Under the pieces are notes generated by a model. The model was not told the origin of the DNA, searched no databases, and saw only the letters and a list, made by a program, of their open reading frames with translations. From Eubacteriales Family XIII. Incertae Sedis bacterium (GTDB taxonomy: Bacteria > Bacillota > Clostridia > Peptostreptococcales > Anaerovoracaceae), in the NCBI GenBank assembly GCA_031257175.1, contig JAIRPE010000131.1, positions 1 through 55,117 on the forward strand: a stretch of DNA of 55,117 nt. Reading direction: 5' to 3'. The position numbers and the translations under genes were made by a program. Below are positions 1 through 9,600 of the stretch, one piece after another (the stretch's first letter is position 1; every line of letters begins with the position of its first letter).

Positions 1-97
1 CGTCAGGCTAGGCGCGTGAGCGAGGGAGAAGGGCGCGTACTCCAGTACGTAACCGCCGACCGAGGGAGCAGCAACGACGCATGACGGAAAAAAGACA
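1..97. repeat. partial copy of the dispersed intergenic repeat (cgtcaggctaggcg...gcatgacggaaaaaagac)
   Basis: Edges resemble 21776-21889 (ccgtcaggccaggcgg ... gacgggaaaaaagatcgg) and 19092-19110 (cgacggaaaaaaagaccg). Confidence 0.4.
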
Positions 98-118
98 AGC
101 AAGGAGGTGTGAGCAGGA

Positions 119-1021
119 ATGATAGAAGTTACATCGCTAACCAAAACCTACGGTAAGACCGCCGCTTTGACGGGGCTGGACATAAACGTTAAGAAGGGTT
201 CCGTGTACGGGCTGGTGGGCGTCAACGGGTCGGGCAAGACTACCGTCCTCAAGCATATCGCGGGCGTCCTGCGGGCCGACGCGGGGCGCGTTCTTATTGA
301 GGGGGAGGAGGTTTACGAGAATATCGGGCTGAAGTCGCGCATGGCCTTCATCCCCGATGATTTGTATTTTTTCGGGTCTTACACCTTGAAGGAGTCCGCG
401 CGTTTTTACGGCAAGCTGTATCCTGGCTGGGACGCCGGGTTTTACGGGGAGATGCGGGCGCTTTTCGCGTTGGACGATGGCAAGAAGCTCTCGCGTTTCT
501 CGAAGGGGATGCAGAAGCAGGCGGCTTTCGTGCTGTGCATGTCCGCCATGCCTGACTACCTTATACTGGACGAGCCTATAGACGGCCTCGACCCCATGGT
601 GCGGCAACTGGTGCGGCAACGCCTCGTGGAGGGGGTGGCCGAGCGGGGCATGACTGTTCTGGTCTCCTCCCACAACCTTCGGGAAATGGAGGGGATATGC
701 GATTCCATCGGCATACTCTCCAAGGGGCGCATGCTTATAGAACGCGACTTGGACGAGCTTAAGACCGACATACACAAGGTTCAGGCGGCCTTCGGGCCCG
801 ACGTCCCCGTCGAGGGGCGCTACGACGGGCTGAACGTGCTGCGGGCGGAGCGGCGCGGGGCTGTTGACCTGCTCATCGTGCGGGATTCCAGGGAGACCGT
901 GGAACGGGTCGTCGGCGCGCGGTCGCCGCTGGTGTTCGACCTTCTCCCCCTTTCGCTGGAGGAGATATTCATTTTTGAGATGGGAGGTGACGGCCATGAA
1001 ACTGAAAGCGTCTTGTTTTAG
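119..1021 (+). CDS. ABC transporter ATP-binding protein
   Basis: Walker A GVNGSGKTT, signature LSRFSKGMQKQ, Walker B YLILDEP, H-loop SSHN; RBS-like aaggaggtg upstream. Confidence 0.95.
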   Translation: MIEVTSLTKTYGKTAALTGLDINVKKGSVYGLVGVNGSGKTTVLKHIAGVLRADAGRVLIEGEEVYENIGLKSRMAFIPDDLYFFGSYTLKESARFYGKLYPGWDAGFYGEMRALFALDDGKKLSRFSKGMQKQAAFVLCMSAMPDYLILDEPIDGLDPMVRQLVRQRLVEGVAERGMTVLVSSHNLREMEGICDSIGILSKGRMLIERDLDELKTDIHKVQAAFGPDVPVEGRYDGLNVLRAERRGAVDLLIVRDSRETVERVVGARSPLVFDLLPLSLEEIFIFEMGGDGHETESVLF

Positions 1022-3428
1022 CCCTTCCCCCGCGCTTATGTGGGAGAATCTGCGGAGGTTCTGGACTATTCCCGCCTTCAGCTTTCTGCTTTACCTCGTT
1101 TTCTGCATCATGCCCACGCTCATGGCGCCGCAGGGGATAGGGATGAGGAACTCCTATTTGGAATCCTTCCTTGACCATCAAAATTTCCTGGCGATGAGCC
1201 AATATTGCGTGTTCCCTGCCATCACGGCCATAGTCCTGTTCAGATACCTACATTCCACGGCGTCGGCGACGACCCTGCACGCCATGCCTTTCAGCAGGAT
1301 GAAGCTGTTTTCCAGCAATGTCGTCTCAGGGCTGGCCATGCTGTGGGCGCCGGTCGTTCTGACGGGGCTGCTTATCCTGGCGGTTAGGCCCGACTATCCC
1401 GCCGATCTGCTGGGGCATCCGGGAATGATCCTGCCCGAGTCTGACGAGTTGGCTCATCGGGGCGGCTGGCAGATCATGTCCGTCCGGCACGTGCTTAACT
1501 GGCTTGGCGGCGCCATGCTCTTGTTGCTGTTCGTGTTCGCCCTCTGCGTTCTGGCGGGGATGGTGACGGGGAACATCCCCATGCACCTCATCTCATGCGG
1601 CTTCCTGGCCGTGCTGGCGCCTGCGGCGGCGGCTCTGTGCGTGACTTACGCGGACAAATTCCTGTTCGGCTTCAACAACGGCGCCGAGCTTTATAGCGCG
1701 ATAACGTTCCTTTCCCCGTTGCTGGCCTTCCCCCTGGAAAACGGCGCGCCAGGGTGGGCGGCCGCGGCCATATATCTGGCGCTGGCCTTGGCGGCGCTGG
1801 CCCTGGCGGCTTGGTTCTACGCCCGCCGCGCCCTGGAGCGGGCGGGGGATTCCTTCGTGTTCGCCTTCATGGGGGTTCTGATATGCTATTTCAGCGCCTA
1901 CGCGGGAATGACGGGCATGGGCATGTATTTCGAGGGCATGTTCGGTTCAGCCAAGTACCTGCTGGGCCTCGCCATAGGCGCGGCGCTGTTCTTCCTCGTG
2001 GCCCGCATGATGGTCAAGAAAAGCCCGCGCGTCTGGGAAAAGCGGACTTTCGCGCTGCTGGGCGTTTACGCCGTCTTGGCGGCGCTGTTCGTGGGAAGCT
2101 TCAGGCTGGACTTCCTGGGCTACGAGAAGCGGCTCCCGCAGGAGGGGGCCGTGGAGTCCGCGAGTGTCATCGTGCCCTTGTACAACACGTTCAGAAGCGA
2201 GCGCTTCGACCTGACGTTTGACTTTTGGTATCAATTGCCGTCCCGCTACTATGAGGGCCTTTCCAGAAGAGACGGCATGTATTTCCGTGACCCCGCCAAT
2301 ATCGCCGCCGTTCGGGGCTTGCACGGGTTTATCGTTTCCGAGCGGGAGGCCCTGCGGCCTGAGCCGTCCAGACTGTTCCCGAAGGCCCGTCCTGCTGAAT
2401 GGCGGGAGAAGGAGACCATGGGGTATTTCTGGTCCGGTATTTCCGGAATGATGCGGCTCAACTACGCCATGAAGGGCGGCGGCGCCCTCACAAGGGATTA
2501 CGAGGGGATTCCCAAGGGTTTTCTCCTGTCCAGCGCGGATTTCCGCCGTTTGGTCGAGTCGGAGGAGTTCAAGGAGACGTACAGCCTGAAGAACCCCGCG
2601 CTGGGGCGGCCGATACGGGCTACGGTCAGCTCCTGGTTCGGCGTCCTGGCGGCGCAACGGGTCAAGGAGTCGGACCTCGCCGATGATCGCGCCGAGGTGT
2701 GGGGCGGCGCGACTTTCGACGATTTCAGCGCGGCGCAGCTAGCCTCTCTCATAGACGCGGTTCAGGCGGATTTATCGGCGGAAAGCTACGAGCGGATAAC
2801 GGGGGACGCGCACCAGCTATATAACGTGGTTCTTGAGTTCGAGAAACCTTATGATGGGGATACGGAGGGTTTCCCCTCGGAGATTCGGCCCTACCCTTAC
2901 GACGTCTCCGCGAACGGTAATCCTCCGACCACCGTCAGGCTCACCGTCAATCTGGGCATACCCTCGTATTTTTCACGCACGGAGGCGTGGTTGCGCGGCA
3001 ACGGCCTTTATGAGCCGCTCAACGCCTGGCTCGAGGGCGTGGAAGAGGTTCTGATCACCCGCTGGACGAGCGGCGGGGCGGGGGGCGATGGCGGCGGGGC
3101 TGAGACGCAGTCTTTCGGCTCCATGGCGGGGCTGTTCGGCACGGCGACGGAGACGCGGGCTTTTTCGGACGGGATCTTCGTGGAGCCGCTGAAGCCCGTG
3201 AGCGTGACTGACCCCGAGAAAATCCTGAATGTAATTCGGAACGCGGAGACTCAGGCGAAAAACCCGGGCGAGTATTGGGAATGCGCCCTGGTCTTGGGCT
3301 CGTCGCAAGGCTCCGCGCTCGAAGGAGACCTGCCAAGTTGGGCGAAACCCTTCGCGGTGGAGCAGGCGCTCGTATACTTTTTCCTGAACGCCGGCAATCC
3401 CGCCCTGGAGGCGCTGGGGCTGGAGTGA
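996..3428 (+). CDS. ABC transporter permease, multi-TM with large C-terminal soluble region
   Basis: ORF 864-3428; likely start ATG at 996 (MKLKASCFS...) after gggaggtgac, overlapping the ATPase gene; many hydrophobic segments. Confidence 0.8.
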   Translation: MKLKASCFSPSPALMWENLRRFWTIPAFSFLLYLVFCIMPTLMAPQGIGMRNSYLESFLDHQNFLAMSQYCVFPAITAIVLFRYLHSTASATTLHAMPFSRMKLFSSNVVSGLAMLWAPVVLTGLLILAVRPDYPADLLGHPGMILPESDELAHRGGWQIMSVRHVLNWLGGAMLLLLFVFALCVLAGMVTGNIPMHLISCGFLAVLAPAAAALCVTYADKFLFGFNNGAELYSAITFLSPLLAFPLENGAPGWAAAAIYLALALAALALAAWFYARRALERAGDSFVFAFMGVLICYFSAYAGMTGMGMYFEGMFGSAKYLLGLAIGAALFFLVARMMVKKSPRVWEKRTFALLGVYAVLAALFVGSFRLDFLGYEKRLPQEGAVESASVIVPLYNTFRSERFDLTFDFWYQLPSRYYEGLSRRDGMYFRDPANIAAVRGLHGFIVSEREALRPEPSRLFPKARPAEWREKETMGYFWSGISGMMRLNYAMKGGGALTRDYEGIPKGFLLSSADFRRLVESEEFKETYSLKNPALGRPIRATVSSWFGVLAAQRVKESDLADDRAEVWGGATFDDFSAAQLASLIDAVQADLSAESYERITGDAHQLYNVVLEFEKPYDGDTEGFPSEIRPYPYDVSANGNPPTTVRLTVNLGIPSYFSRTEAWLRGNGLYEPLNAWLEGVEEVLITRWTSGGAGGDGGGAETQSFGSMAGLFGTATETRAFSDGIFVEPLKPVSVTDPEKILNVIRNAETQAKNPGEYWECALVLGSSQGSALEGDLPSWAKPFAVEQALVYFFLNAGNPALEALGLE

Positions 3429-3511
3429 GGCCGCTCGGGGAAGGGGCCGGCGTTGGGTTGAAACAAGGGGTTCGGTCTTGGCTTGTCCAGGAGCGGGCCT
3501 CTTGGCGCGTT

Positions 3512-4135
3512 TTATGAGCATATGAAATTCCAAAGGACGTCTTTCGCGCTCTCTACCGCCACGAGAACCACGCCGCTCAAGGTGACGACGAGAAGGCCGA
3601 TTAAAGAGATGATGGCGCAACCTCCGACCGCGCTCCAGCTCGATTCCTGAAACAGGTCGATAACGCCCACGATTACTCCCAGGCCGAAGATGATAAATCC
3701 CGCCAAGGCGGTCAAACCTCCTAAAAAGCGCAACACGCAGTTCAGAAACGCGACCAGCAAATAAACGGGGAAGAGTATTATTTTGGCTAAAACTCTCAGG
3801 ATGCCGCCGACGGGGCCCGTGTTTCGGCGCGGGCGAACCCTGTCTCCGCAGCCAGCGCCCATGTCGGCGCTATACCCCGCTTCTTGGCGTTCGTCGTAAT
3901 CCTGGCACGTATTTTGATATCCCGGGGTTTGCCCCCGCGCGTCATAGGCTTTCCGCTTATCGTCGTCCGACAATGTTTGGTACGCGTCGTCAACTATTCT
4001 GAAAAAAGCGGTGGCGTTGGCCGCATCGTTGACGTCGGGATGGTACCGTTTTGAAAGCGAGCGGTACGCCTTTTTGATTTCTTCCTTCGTGGCGTCCCGC
4101 TCGACGCCTAGCGCTTCATAGTAGTCTATGTTCAT
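3512..4135 (-). CDS. J-domain (DnaJ-like) membrane protein
   Basis: N-terminal J domain [35 protein letters not shown] with HPD motif; C-terminal hydrophobic segments. Confidence 0.9.
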   Translation of the reverse strand: MNIDYYEALGVERDATKEEIKKAYRSLSKRYHPDVNDAANATAFFRIVDDAYQTLSDDDKRKAYDARGQTPGYQNTCQDYDERQEAGYSADMGAGCGDRVRPRRNTGPVGGILRVLAKIILFPVYLLVAFLNCVLRFLGGLTALAGFIIFGLGVIVGVIDLFQESSWSAVGGCAIISLIGLLVVTLSGVVLVAVESAKDVLWNFICS

Positions 4136-4378
4136 CTTTTGCCTCGCGTTCTAGATATTTTTGGCTGTCAAAATTATATATCATATTGGCGAAAATGTCT
4201 ACTTTATTGGGAGAAAATAGCCGCGCCACGTGAAAATCGCATTGATTAAACGGAAATTTACAGGCTATACGGGAGCATGAAGCGGAAAAGGAGAAAGGCC
4301 GCGGGGTTATGCTCTCTGGACGAAGCCAAAAAAGATTTAGGGCTTGACGATGGGCCATGATGCGCGGTTGAGTGAGAA

Positions 4379-4614
4379 GCCGTCAAGGCTTTGGAAAAAA
4401 TCGACCGCTACCACTCCGACCTTATTATCTCATAGATTGAAAAACCTTGAAGGGTCGTTCAAACTCCCGCGCTCATGGCAAGGCCCTGGCGGGCGGCAAA
4501 AGGGAATATTGGCGTTGTCGGGCAGGCTCTTACAGTATGATAGCTGATATACATCACGCTATTGTGACGACAGAAATCACAAGCGCCGCCCGCCGTCGCG
4601 GCGTTCATGATGAC
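4379..4614 (+). pseudogene. decayed RelE/ParE-family toxin gene
   Basis: AVKALEKIDRYHSDLIIS*IEK, then a frameshift into GRSNSRAHGKALAGGKREYWRCRAGSYSMIADIHHAIVTTEITSAARRRGVHDD; matches the RelE pattern with an in-frame stop and a frameshift. Confidence 0.7.
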
Positions 4615-5243
4615 GGGATTTGGCCGTACCGCTCCAATTCCTCCCTGGGGATGGGCCGCGCCGCGTCCCCGCCTAGGGTCAGCGCCAGGTAGTAGGTTCG
4701 GGCGACGCTTTCTAGGTGTTTGGCTTTGAGCAGGGTTTCTTCCACGCTCGCGCCCACGACCAGGGCGCCGTGGTTTTTCAGTAGGCAGACGTCCGACCCG
4801 TCCAGCGCCTCGGCCGCCGCTTTTGCCAATTCTTCGGTGCCCGGCCTGAAAAGCCCCACGACCGCCACGTCTATTCCGTAAAATACCGCCTCGAAGGTGA
4901 CGGGCTCTATGGTTCTGCCCAAAACCGCGAGGGCCGTGGCGTAGGGGGAATGGGTGTGCGCCACCGCCGCAACGTCTTTTCGGCGCAGATACGCCTCTAT
5001 GTGCATCCTGCTCTCGCTGGAGGGCTTGCCGCGCTTTCCGGGTTCCGCCAGGCCGCCTCTCAGGTCTAACAGCGGCACGTCCTCGAGGGTCAGGCTCTCT
5101 CTGGCAAGCCCCGAGGGGGTGATGGCCACAAGGCCGCTCTCCCTGTCTATGGCGCTGAAGTTCCCCGTGCCATGAACGCAAAGGCCGCTTATCTCTGCGG
5201 CCACGGCGGCCTCCAGCACTTCTCTTTTCAGGTTTCCAAGCAA
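4605..5243 (-). CDS. class II aldolase/adducin family protein (fuculose-phosphate aldolase-like)
   Basis: CVHGTGNFSAIDRESG, AHTHSPYATA, LLKNHGALVVG motifs typical of class II aldolases. Confidence 0.88.
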   Translation of the reverse strand: MLGNLKREVLEAAVAAEISGLCVHGTGNFSAIDRESGLVAITPSGLARESLTLEDVPLLDLRGGLAEPGKRGKPSSESRMHIEAYLRRKDVAAVAHTHSPYATALAVLGRTIEPVTFEAVFYGIDVAVVGLFRPGTEELAKAAAEALDGSDVCLLKNHGALVVGASVEETLLKAKHLESVARTYYLALTLGGDAARPIPREELERYGQIPSS

Positions 5244-5410
5244 TTTATCCGCCTCCTTGCCACGGGCGCGTCGGTTCGTGGGGCGCGTCCGGGCCGCCCT
5301 GTCGGCGGGGGCGGCGGGCGCCTGTTTTGCGGGCGTTTATTCCGTATTTACATTATCGTTTTTTTGCGGGGGTTTTTCAAGAGGGGCGTCCTCCTTGCGG
5401 GCGGGGGGGC

Positions 5411-5470
5411 GCTGAAACCCCTTCGGCGAGGATTTTTTCTGTCGGGCAGGGCGGCGGGGCTCCGCCCCCT
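5411..5470. repeat. fragment of the dispersed intergenic repeat (left-end core)
   Basis: gctgaaaccccttcggcgaggattttttctgtcgggcagggcggcgggg closely resembles 21510-21560. Confidence 0.55.
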
Positions 5471-5474
5471 GGCC

Positions 5475-6275
5475 CTAAAACCGATAGAAACGGCAGAGAT
5501 GGCGGCCTGTCCACGCCGCGCGCGTGACGGGCAGGTTGTGGTCGGCCCAGGCTATTTTCAGGCTGGATTCGGGAATGCGCCCCGCCAGCAGCCTGCCTGT
5601 GGCCCTGTAGGGGGAGCGCAGGCCGTAGAGCAGCAGGGTCGGCGCCTTTATTTCCTCGAAGGGGGCGTTCTCGAAGAAGACGCGGCCCCGACGGAAGGCT
5701 TCCTCCAGGCCGCCTTCGAGGAACAGCCATTTGAACCGTTCTCTGGAGCCGTCGGCGGCTTTCCCGCTCACGGTGGCCCGCAAGGAGCGGCCATAGTCCG
5801 CGAGGGACTGCCGGAAGGCTTCCTCCGCTTGAGCCTCGGACATCCTTCCTCCCTCTCCCGAGGGCGGGGCGGCGAAGCGGTCGAAACTCCGCTCGGAAAA
5901 AATCGGCGCGTCCACCAGCGCCAGGCGCTCCACCATCTCAGGGCGGGTCAGGGCCGCGTAGAGGGCCAGGGCGCCGCCGAAGCTGTAGCCCGCCAGGGAG
6001 ACGCGGGGAAGCTCCAGCGCGGCCATCAGCTCGCGCAGATCCCCGAAAAGCGTCTCCAGGCCGAAGGGGCCGTCCGTAGCCTCGCTTTGGCCGTGCCCTC
6101 GCAGATCGTAGAGGATGACCCTCCTTTTTTCGGCTAGTTTGGGCGCTATTATGTGATACCAAAGAGCCAGGCTGGTGAACAGCCCGTGTATCATGATGAG
6201 CGGGCGGGGGCCGTTCGGGTTCATGTCTATCAGATGCACGGATTTGCCCGCTATCTCGCGAAACGGCGAAGCCAT
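5475..6275 (-). CDS. alpha/beta hydrolase (possible thioesterase-type partner of the PKS locus)
   Basis: HGLF oxyanion region, DLRGHGQS, nucleophile elbow GYSFGG, late WADHNLPV; ends 1 nt before the ACP gene. Confidence 0.88.
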   Translation of the reverse strand: MASPFREIAGKSVHLIDMNPNGPRPLIMIHGLFTSLALWYHIIAPKLAEKRRVILYDLRGHGQSEATDGPFGLETLFGDLRELMAALELPRVSLAGYSFGGALALYAALTRPEMVERLALVDAPIFSERSFDRFAAPPSGEGGRMSEAQAEEAFRQSLADYGRSLRATVSGKAADGSRERFKWLFLEGGLEEAFRRGRVFFENAPFEEIKAPTLLLYGLRSPYRATGRLLAGRIPESSLKIAWADHNLPVTRAAWTGRHLCRFYRF

Positions 6276-6276
6276 C

Positions 6277-6594
6277 CTACTTCCCCGCCGCTATCACGTC
6301 CGCCACGTCGCCTACCCTGAGGCGTATCAGCTTGCGTATGGGTTTTTTGGAAAGCCAGGCCATGAAATCCACGCGCTCGCCGAAGCGCGCGTTGACCCGC
6401 TCCGAGAAGGCTATTATCTTTATGCTGTCCATCTCCAAATCGCGGACGAACTCGCTGTCGGGCGTGACGCCTATTATATCCACCACGTCCTGGCCCATTA
6501 TCTCGCCCAGTATGGATTTAAGCTCCTCGAACACCTGTCGGGCGTCCAGCCTGCCGACGCCCGAAGCGCCGCCCGTGCCCCATGCAGTAGCCAT
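6277..6594 (-). CDS. acyl carrier protein
   Basis: Phosphopantetheine site LEMDSIKIIAFSERVN; about 105 aa; sits between hydrolase and megasynthase. Confidence 0.85.
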   Translation of the reverse strand: MATAWGTGGASGVGRLDARQVFEELKSILGEIMGQDVVDIIGVTPDSEFVRDLEMDSIKIIAFSERVNARFGERVDFMAWLSKKPIRKLIRLRVGDVADVIAAGK

Positions 6595-6609
6595 TTGGAT
6601 TGTCCTCCC

Positions 6610-9600
6610 CTACTCCGCGCTTTCCTGTTCCGTCCAACCTATTATGTAACCCTCAGGCAGATGCATAGTCCTCACGGTGGCGCCTGTCTCGGCTCCGCCC
6701 GCGTCCTCGGCCTGTCTCGCGCGTCTCACGGTCAGCCGTTCCCCGTCAGCGGCGACCACCTCATACCTTTTACCGTTGCCTCGCAGGCCGTCCCCCACCA
6801 TCTTTGAGCAGGCTTCTTTGGCAGTCCAGAAACGGATGGGCCCTTCCAAGGCGTCCTGGCTCTTCAAAAGCTCCCGCTCTGCCTCGGTGAAGGCGGCCTC
6901 CATGAAGCCTGCGTCTTTTTCCTCTATGCGCTCCACGTCCACGCCTGTGGGCGCGAAAGCCGCAGTGGCCACCCCCACTCGGCCTTTATGGGCCAAGGAC
7001 ACGTGGACGCCCGCCAGCGCCTCTTCGGCCCGACCCGGGCCCCAGACGCTCGGTTTTCCCTGGTCGTCATAGCGCACGTAAATCTCCACGGGGTATATCA
7101 TTTCTTCCCCTCCCCGCGCCGCCAGGCGGCGGACGGCGTCCTTGAGGGCGACGCGCCCCGTCAGAAGCTCCCTTTTCCCCGCGCCCGATTTCAGGGAATC
7201 GCGCTTCTCCCTGTCGTCGGCGTTAAGATAGCGTTTTTCCAGCAGACCCACTATGGCCTCAGAATTGTCGTTCTCGAAGAGGAACAGTCCCGGCACGGGT
7301 TCCTTGGCCAATACGCGGATATGGGGCTTCAGCAGTATATCCCAGACCTCGGGTATGTTGCCGAAGCGGTGGCAGACGAAGCCCCGCGCCACGGACCACA
7401 CCCGGCCGCCCCGTTTCAACACCATGTCGCCCGACAGTAGCTTGTCCGTCAGGCGGGTGACTATCAATGTCAGCTCGAATTCCCCCTCCTGATCCGCCAC
7501 GTCATAGTAGAAGGTCAGGTCTTTCAGCGTGACGGGGAAGGAGATGGTGTCCACGGTCTGGGTCAGGTGGAGGAATGTGCCCAGCTGCTGGCCCATGGAA
7601 TCCAGCAACGAGCCTTTTCCCGCCTTCTTCTCGCACCCGCAGATCATGCCTCGCTCTCCCACGCGGATCGTCTTAGTGCAAGTCTGATACTGGGGCCCAT
7701 GGAAGGAGTAACGGTCGTAATACTTCCAGGCGGGCCAAGGCTCCATGATGGGGGGGCCCACGTCGATGGGCCCTTCCAGCTCAGGCGGCGGCTTGGGCCT
7801 CTCGTCGGCGAAGGTGACATCCGCCCTGACGTACCCCTCTACTTCCAGATTCAGCACGTCTGGGGACTTCCATCTGCCCTTCACGGGCTGGTCGAAGGGC
7901 TTCTCCAGGCTTATCCAGTGCATGGCCGCCATGTTGCCTATGGACGTCAGGATGCGTCCCGGCGCGTGCCGCGCCGCCATTTCCGTAAGAAGTTCTATGG
8001 TCATGGTGAAAGGCACCACCAGGTTCAGGTCGTCACGGCACTCCCAGCCGTCGGGCTGACGCACGATGGAATGGTCCACCAAGTATGGATGGTCGTCGAA
8101 GCTCAGGGTCATGCGATCCACAAAGGAGTCGCCCGCCTTAGGCCGCGCCTCTCCCGACGCGGCGGCCAAAGCCGCCGCGACCGCGGGGTCTGCCGCCCCC
8201 GACGCGGTCGCCGCCCTTGCGGGAGCCGCCTGGGGCGCGAGCCCGCCCGCCTCGGGCGCGGGCCCCGCCGCCCTCGGGGCGGCGCCCATGGCGCCCTTGT
8301 ATAAGTTCAGAAGCTCGTCCTGAACGAAGGCCGCGTCGCGCAGATTCCCTGCGGCCGCCTGGAGTATAGGGTCGCCTGCCGCGTCTGCGGCGGGGCTGAA
8401 GGAGAAGGGCGAAGCGCCGTCGCCGTAGCGTTCCTTCACGGCGTTTGTCAGGCTGGACAGGGAACGCAGTATGGGCGGGGGGGATTGGGGCAGCTTGATG
8501 ACGCTGTGGGCCACCCTGTAAGGCACGCTGACGCCCATGAAGGCGGCATCCACCTCCCTGCCTGAGACGAAAAGGGCCGCCAGCACGCGCCTTAGCTGGT
8601 CTGCCGCGCCGCGCTCCGACTGGGCGGTGGAGATGGTGACGAAGTCCCTGCCTTTCAGGGTGTCGTCCACGAAGTTGGTCAGAACGCCGCTGCCCAGTTG
8701 TATGAACATGCGGGCGCCCTGCTCCTCGTAAAGCTTCTCCACGAGCTGGCGGAAACGCACGGGCCGCAGCAAGTGGCTGGCCGCCAGTTCCATGTACTCC
8801 TTCTTGGTCGTCGGCACCTGTTCCAAGGAAGTTGACGACCAGACGGGCGCGCGCCCTTCCTTGACCTCGACCCGTTCCAGGAAGCTTTGGGAGCCTTTCA
8901 GCCAGTCGGCCACTATGGGCGTGTGGTAGGGCGGCATTTCAACCTGGGTGTAGAAGATATGCCGCTCGTCCAGCCGTTTGGCGAAAGCGTCCGTCACTGC
9001 CCGCTCGCCGCAAAGCATCGTCTGGCTGGGGCAGTTGTCATTGGACATGTAAAGCCCCGGGGTCTCGGCGCACCACTGCTCCACGGTCTCCAAAGGCACG
9101 CCGCCGACGAGAAGCGCGGGATAGGGCTTGGCGGCTTCCGAGGATTTTATCATGTCGTTGAGGGTTTTCCAGTCGTCGCTGTAGGTCATGCCCGCCAGGG
9201 TGATGGCGCCCCACTCGCCCATGCTGTGGCCCGTGTAAATGTCCGCGTCCACGCCCAGACGACGCAGGGCGTGGAGCGCCAGGGCCTCCATGAAGAACAT
9301 CTCCCAGATGATGGCGTCGGGGCTGCTCGCCTCGCACTGCTCCGCCACCAGGTCGGCGCGGTAGGGCAAGTCGAAGCATTCGCTTATGCTGTCGCTCTCA
9401 GGCGCCTCCCCGAACATGTAGGCAGGCGCGCCCGGAACCATATAGACTATCTTGCCCCCCTCCTTTAGGAAGGGCTTGTTGGAAAACCAGACGTCCAGAC
9501 GGGAATGCCAAGGCTCGCCGCGCTCTATTATGGATACCGCCTTTTCTATGCGTTCCTCCGTGGCGTCGAAAACCACCACGCGCCAGTCCCCGCCCGTATG

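Noticed and set aside
5172-6137. 321-aa plus-strand ORF opposite the alpha/beta hydrolase
   Set aside because: Low-complexity antisense translation; the minus strand has catalytic motifs.
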